Origin: Candidatus Shapirobacteria bacterium CG06_land_8_20_14_3_00_40_12
GTDB lineage: Bacteria; Patescibacteriota; Microgenomatia; UBA12405
Assembly (NCBI GenBank): GCA_002780135.1
Contig: PEWA01000034.1
Span: 1 to 7,827 of the forward strand
Reading direction: 5' to 3'
Length of the DNA stretch: 7,827 bases
Below are positions 5,682 through 7,827 of this stretch, piece after piece. The first letter of the stretch is position 1; each line of letters starts with the position of its first letter. The notes under the pieces were generated by a model that was given only the letters and a program-made list of their open reading frames with translations, had not been told where the DNA came from and did not search any database. Position numbers and translations under genes: made by a program.

Positions 5682-6110
5682 ATGATACCAAAACCCAAAA
5701 TCGGATTGGTCACCGGCTGTTTTGATCTACTCCACCCCGGCCACATTAAATTTCTTCGTTTTGCTGCATCTAAGGTCAATAAACTAATTGTCGGTGTTGA
5801 AAGTGACTCCTATATAAAAAAACACAAAGGCAACAGCCGCCCCATTTTTACTGCCTCCAACCGAAAGCTGATTATTTCCGAACTAAAGTCAGTTACTTCC
5901 GTCTTTATCATTCCTTCCCACCCTGATTATCAAAAACTTCTAAAAAAGCTCAAAATAGACTACCTCATAATATCCCAAAAGGATAACTTATATAAAGTTA
6001 AGCATCAGATCTGCCAGAAACTAGATATCAAGCTTATTGTCTATCCCCGACTTCCCCGCTATTCCACTACCGCTCTTATCTCTATTGCCCAAAAAAGCCC
6101 TCTGTACTAG
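5682..6110 (+). CDS. HldE/TagD-like nucleotidyltransferase (cytidylyltransferase family)
   Basis: These small enzymes join a phosphorylated sugar or alditol to CMP or AMP, for example ADP-heptose (HldE C-terminal half) or CDP-glycerol (TagD). The 142-residue product starts MIPKPKIGLVTGCFDLLHPGH, where His18-Pro-Gly-His21 is the HxGH nucleotide-binding motif. KGNSRPIFTASNRKLIISEL matches the 'KG..RPi....eR...l..L..V' stretch, and YSTTALI at 127-133 is the late STT motif. A frame open back to 5523 is only antisense HAD sequence; the ATG at 5682 fits the family start. The 3' end overlaps the lipoprotein gene by 29 nt tail-to-tail. With the HAD phosphatase next door and the GlmU-like enzyme it suggests nucleotide-activated precursor synthesis. 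Which nucleotide and substrate are used cannot be read from the sequence. Confidence 0.85.
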   Translation: MIPKPKIGLVTGCFDLLHPGHIKFLRFAASKVNKLIVGVESDSYIKKHKGNSRPIFTASNRKLIISELKSVTSVFIIPSHPDYQKLLKKLKIDYLIISQKDNLYKVKHQICQKLDIKLIVYPRLPRYSTTALISIAQKSPLY

Positions 6111-6543
6111 TAAATTTTATATCCGTCGGTACTTCAAACAAACCTGCTCCCTCACTTGCCACCTTACATTTATCTTTCTTTTCTTCCAACACTCCGATTA
6201 CATCATCAATTGACTTAATTTCCTTTTCTCCCATTTTGGCCCCACCTTCAGTTAATTTAGCTATCTCCAGTATCATTCCCTGTTTATTTTCATTACTCCA
6301 CAAATAAAATTTATTATCCCGCATTAGCCCTTCAATTTTAGTGGTGCCGCTTCCTGCTCCCACCATTCGTACCATTTGACCCTTGATATAAGTCGATGTC
6401 GTCTGCCCATCCTCATCAGTATATTCACACTTCAGGGTTAACTGTCTGGTTACCGCATCCCGAATTGAGGTAAAGACATCCTTTTTTTGGCAACCGCTAA
6501 GCACCAACGTCAATACCGCTATCAAAACTATTTTTTTCATCAT
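6082..6543 (-). CDS. Small CPR-type lipoprotein
   Basis: A 153-residue secreted lipoprotein. MMKKIVLIAVLTLVLSGC is a classical signal peptide with lipobox Leu15-Ser16-Gly17-Cys18, so Cys18 would be lipidated and the protein anchored on the outer face of the membrane. The body has a short amphipathic segment, then LKCEYTDEDGQTTSTYIKGQ, a KIEGLMRDNKFYLWSNENKQ-type strand pair with 'YLWS' and 'GM', and near the end a second Cys (DKCKV) followed by 'LFEVPTDIKFTS'. This order (Cys-strand, 'YlWs...GM', Cys, 'F..P..i.F') recalls uncharacterised lipoproteins common in CPR genomes and may be a LolA-like fold with a disulfide; that is from memory, not search. Two ATGs in tandem (6543 and 6540) could start it. 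It diverges from the L,D-transpeptidase leader with no gap. Confidence 0.8.
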   Translation of the reverse strand: MMKKIVLIAVLTLVLSGCQKKDVFTSIRDAVTRQLTLKCEYTDEDGQTTSTYIKGQMVRMVGAGSGTTKIEGLMRDNKFYLWSNENKQGMILEIAKLTEGGAKMGEKEIKSIDDVIGVLEEKKDKCKVASEGAGLFEVPTDIKFTSTEGFFGQ

Positions 6544-6671
6544 ATGATTAAGATATCAAATTAAAATTCATAACTCTCCTATCAATTTCTGTCTTTCTTT
6601 TTGGTTGCCTCGTTAGCCGACCTCTTTGGCCACTCTGGTTTTCCTATCAAGATCCCATTAATGTCCCCTCG
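6544..6671 (+). other. Out-of-frame signal/anchor segment of the L,D-transpeptidase
   Basis: Upstream of the only usable in-frame start (GTG 6672) the same frame stays open from 6552 and encodes IKLKFITLLSISVFLFGCLV, a perfect signal or anchor segment, but it has no ATG, GTG or TTG. An ATG at 6544 reads MIKISN and then stops. Adding one A to the AAA at 6558-6560 would join the two as MIKISKLKFITLLSISVFL. So the gene most likely begins at 6544 and carries a one-base loss, real or from assembly. A non-canonical ATC start at 6555 is the alternative. Confidence 0.6.
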
Positions 6672-7127
6672 GTGTTGGGTGATTCCACCATTACTCCTGA
6701 CAATCCCTATCCCAATCGCCGGATTGAAGTCAATCTGACCACCCAACAACTCAATGTTTTTGATAACAACCAACCAATCGCTTCCTACACTATTTCCTCC
6801 GGCAAATGGAACCGTACCCCTACCGGTACTTTTACCGTTTGGGCTAAAGTTCGTTCCCAAAAAATGTCCGGTGGAAACAAAGAACTGGGTACCTATTACT
6901 ATCTTCCTAATGTTCCCTATATTTTATTTTTCTATAACGATAAAGTCGCTAAAAAACAAGGTTATAGTCTCCATGGTACCTATTGGCACGATAACTTTGG
7001 CAGCCCCATGAGTCATGGCTGTATTAATATGAAAACTACTGATGTGGCCGAAATCTTCTCCTGGGCTAATATCGGCACCCAAATCTCCATCTACGGCAAA
7101 TACGATCCCAAGTTAGCTTCAAGATAG
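6672..7127 (+). CDS. L,D-transpeptidase (YkuD domain)
   Basis: YkuD-domain L,D-transpeptidases form 3-3 peptidoglycan cross-links or attach proteins to peptidoglycan outside the membrane, using a cysteine nucleophile. Numbering from GTG 6672, RRIEVNLTTQQLNVFDNNQP is the opening hairpin and SGKWNRTPTGTF the usual 'G....TP.G.f' loop. His101 begins the active-site stretch, and SPMSHGCINM at 111-120 is the catalytic motif with His115 and Cys117. The domain is complete in about 150 residues. The intact frame gives no export signal, but an out-of-frame segment immediately upstream does, so the true start is probably 6544 (separate entry). The stop at 7127 overlaps the converging 78-aa gene by 9 nt. 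Catalytic residues are all present; whether the protein is exported depends on the leader. Confidence 0.88.
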   Translation: MLGDSTITPDNPYPNRRIEVNLTTQQLNVFDNNQPIASYTISSGKWNRTPTGTFTVWAKVRSQKMSGGNKELGTYYYLPNVPYILFFYNDKVAKKQGYSLHGTYWHDNFGSPMSHGCINMKTTDVAEIFSWANIGTQISIYGKYDPKLASR

Positions 7128-7355
7128 TAATCTTACTCTCCTTGGATAAAATAGCCCATGCCTTTTCAGGTGTCTAATTTCCACCTCAGTCGCCTCACCC
7201 ACCCTAGCATGATTAACCATTCTACTAAACTGAAACTTTTTCCAAAATCCCACCTCTTTAGGTGTCGCCGGGTATTCCGTATCAAGAGGCAAACCATCTT
7301 CGATTCTCCCAACTACATAACCATAAAATTGCTGATATTCCGTCAAACTTTTCAT
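7119..7355 (-). CDS. Hypothetical 78-aa basic protein
   Basis: I do not recognise this protein. The frame starts MKSLTEYQQFYGYVVGRIED and ends in a strongly basic RHLKRHGLFYPRRVRLLS. It has many aromatic residues, a Gly-Phe-Trp-Lys-Lys core (EVGFWKKFQF) and no signal peptide or membrane helix. Balanced composition and convergent fit behind the L,D-transpeptidase, the same layout as the two gene pairs before it, favour a real gene. The plus-strand frame covering the same bases (from 7158) looks like antisense shadow. An in-frame stop at 7388-7386 on the minus strand limits the start to 7355. No Shine-Dalgarno is seen; a TATAAT on the same strand lies 86 nt upstream. The basic tail might bind nucleic acid, but that is a guess. 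Confidence 0.5.
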   Translation of the reverse strand: MKSLTEYQQFYGYVVGRIEDGLPLDTEYPATPKEVGFWKKFQFSRMVNHARVGEATEVEIRHLKRHGLFYPRRVRLLS

Positions 7356-7440
7356 ATTTATTGCAGGTTTACCTTGCCGAATCCGTCAACTGGCGAAGTA
7401 GGCAGAGGCTTTACGAACAAATTCGAACGTACTTTAAATC

Positions 7441-7446
7441 ATTATA
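7441..7446 (-). promoter_or_regulatory. Possible -10 for the 78-aa minus-strand gene
   Basis: On the minus strand these six bases read TATAAT, directly downstream of the palindrome at 7449-7468. The -35 region, which would fall in the palindrome, has no good match. If used, the leader of the 78-aa gene would be about 79 nt. Weak. Confidence 0.25.
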
Positions 7447-7448
7447 AC

Positions 7449-7468
7449 TCCCGATGCTTCGATCGGGA
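7449..7468. repeat. GC-rich palindromic hairpin
   Basis: TCCCGAT and ATCGGGA form a perfect 7-bp stem around a GCTTCG loop. No T-run follows on either strand, so it is not a standard intrinsic terminator. It sits in the only sizeable gene-free stretch (7356-7556, about 200 bases), together with a GC-rich run at 7474-7500 and a GCGCGCGCG tract at 7508-7516 flanked by T-runs. It resembles dispersed palindromic intergenic elements; copy number cannot be judged from one window. Confidence 0.5.
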
Positions 7469-7521
7469 CAAGTTGCCCCGCTCGTCCTCCGGCCTCGCTT
7501 ATTTTTTGCGCGCGCGATTTT

Positions 7522-7556
7522 TTTATAAATTTCGACAATTAAGTTACAATATCATT
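7522..7556 (+). promoter_or_regulatory. Promoter-like sequence before the DUF3800 gene
   Basis: TTTATA at 7522-7527 (4 of 6 to TTGACA), a 17-nt spacer and TACAAT at 7545-7550 (5 of 6 to TATAAT) end 6 nt before the GTG at 7557. A leaderless transcript is predicted; no Shine-Dalgarno is present. Confidence 0.4.
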
Positions 7557-7827
7557 GTGACCACTAAATATTATTTTTTCATGGATGAAACTGAAGATCA
7601 TGGCTTGTCGTTTGTAGATCCTAATTTTCCCCTATTTCTATTGTGCGGAGTTCTTTCGAGGAAAGCGAATTAATAAAATTAAAAGAAAAAATCAGCCAAT
7701 TCAAGAACGATTTTTTTAAGACTGATAACATAATTCTTCATTCAAAAGAAATTCGAAAATGTGACGGTTCTTTTCAAATTTTGTTTGACTTAAATTTAAA
7801 AAAAAAGTTTTATAACGATTTAAACAA
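7557..7827 (+). pseudogene. DUF3800 family gene, frameshifted and cut by the window edge
   Basis: DUF3800 proteins begin with an acidic 'DE.gDhg' strand and carry a later 'hs.ei' motif; they are often found near mobile or defence genes, and their activity is not established. From GTG 7557 the frame reads MTTKYYFFMDETEDHGLSF and then PNFPLFLLCGVL, typical of the family, but at 7653-7658 it shifts and would stop at 7673. Reading one base back (from 7655) gives FEESELIKLKEKISQFKNDF and later IILHSKEIRKCDG, which clearly continues the same protein to the window end without a stop. A single T missing from TTT at 7654-7656 would explain this. It may be a decayed gene or an assembly error. Base composition is unlike the rest of the window (about 22% GC over 7681-7827, with equal G and C). 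Confidence 0.75.

Noticed and set aside
7124..7137. AAGAT-AGTA-ATCTT as a terminator after the L,D-transpeptidase
   Set aside because: Only a 5-bp AT-rich stem without a T-run.
7370..7440. Possible tRNA from the ATTCGAAC string
   Set aside because: No paired T-arm, acceptor stem or anticodon arm could be assembled on either strand.
7158..7556. Long + strand open frame upstream of DUF3800, which would make one 171-aa protein
   Set aside because: The first 130 residues have shadow-like composition, run antisense to the 78-aa gene and through the palindrome. Family similarity starts only at GTG 7557.
1..7827. CRISPR array, insertion sequence ends or rRNA
   Set aside because: No regularly spaced direct repeats, terminal inverted repeats, transposase or rRNA-like stretches were seen.

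Overview
The window looks like a densely packed, AT-leaning genome of an uncultivated bacterium with reduced coding, most plausibly Candidate Phyla Radiation (Patescibacteria, Microgenomates-like). The reasons are 1-4 nt gene overlaps throughout, almost no Shine-Dalgarno sequences, GTG starts, a CPR-style small lipoprotein (lipobox, central 'YLWS' core), an archaeal/CPR-type GlmU-like enzyme, and an unusual mix of translation genes with small orphan enzymes. TGA is used as a normal stop, so the SR1/Gracilibacteria code is unlikely. The phylum call is inference; no marker was aligned.

Positions 3-5072 carry one uninterrupted + strand gene train: a 5'-truncated bile-acid:sodium-symporter-fold (BASS) transporter, the short ribosome-hibernation factor HPF, an SGNH/GDSL hydrolase, ribosomal protein bL33 (previously easy to miss at 59 aa), a radical SAM enzyme with a cysteine-rich C-terminus, an EpmA/GenX-like lysyl-transferase paralogue, a 54-residue basic peptide ending in Arg-Gly-Gly-Lys, and an archaeal-type GlmU-like sugar nucleotidyltransferase with left-handed beta-helix. 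Five of the seven junctions overlap by 1 or 4 nt.

The most interesting part is 2160-3825. A radical SAM enzyme, an EpmA-like class II synthetase paralogue and a small disordered peptide are joined stop-to-start. The peptide's only two glycines form a diglycine just before a C-terminal lysine, and it has its own well-formed promoter-like sequence whose predicted +1 is its ATG. This could be a peptide-modification or peptide-conjugation system: a peptide lysylated or activated at its tail, loosely like Pup/UBact tails or like RiPP precursors. It could also be a translation-factor modification module next to hpf and rpmG. Both are inference.

From 5023 to the end the layout changes to single genes on alternating strands: HAD phosphatase (-), HldE/TagD-type cytidylyl/adenylyltransferase (+), lipoprotein (-), YkuD L,D-transpeptidase (+), a 78-aa unknown (-), and DUF3800 (+). 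Convergent neighbours overlap at their 3' ends by 50, 29 and 9 nt. The GlmU-like enzyme, HAD phosphatase and nucleotidyltransferase would fit synthesis of an activated sugar or alditol for surface polymers, with the L,D-transpeptidase and lipoprotein at the envelope. The last 270 bases hold a GC-rich palindrome and a DUF3800 gene of different base composition, probably acquired. Two apparent one-base losses in short homopolymers (near 6558-6560 and 7654-7656) break the L,D-transpeptidase leader and DUF3800, so assembly error is possible there.
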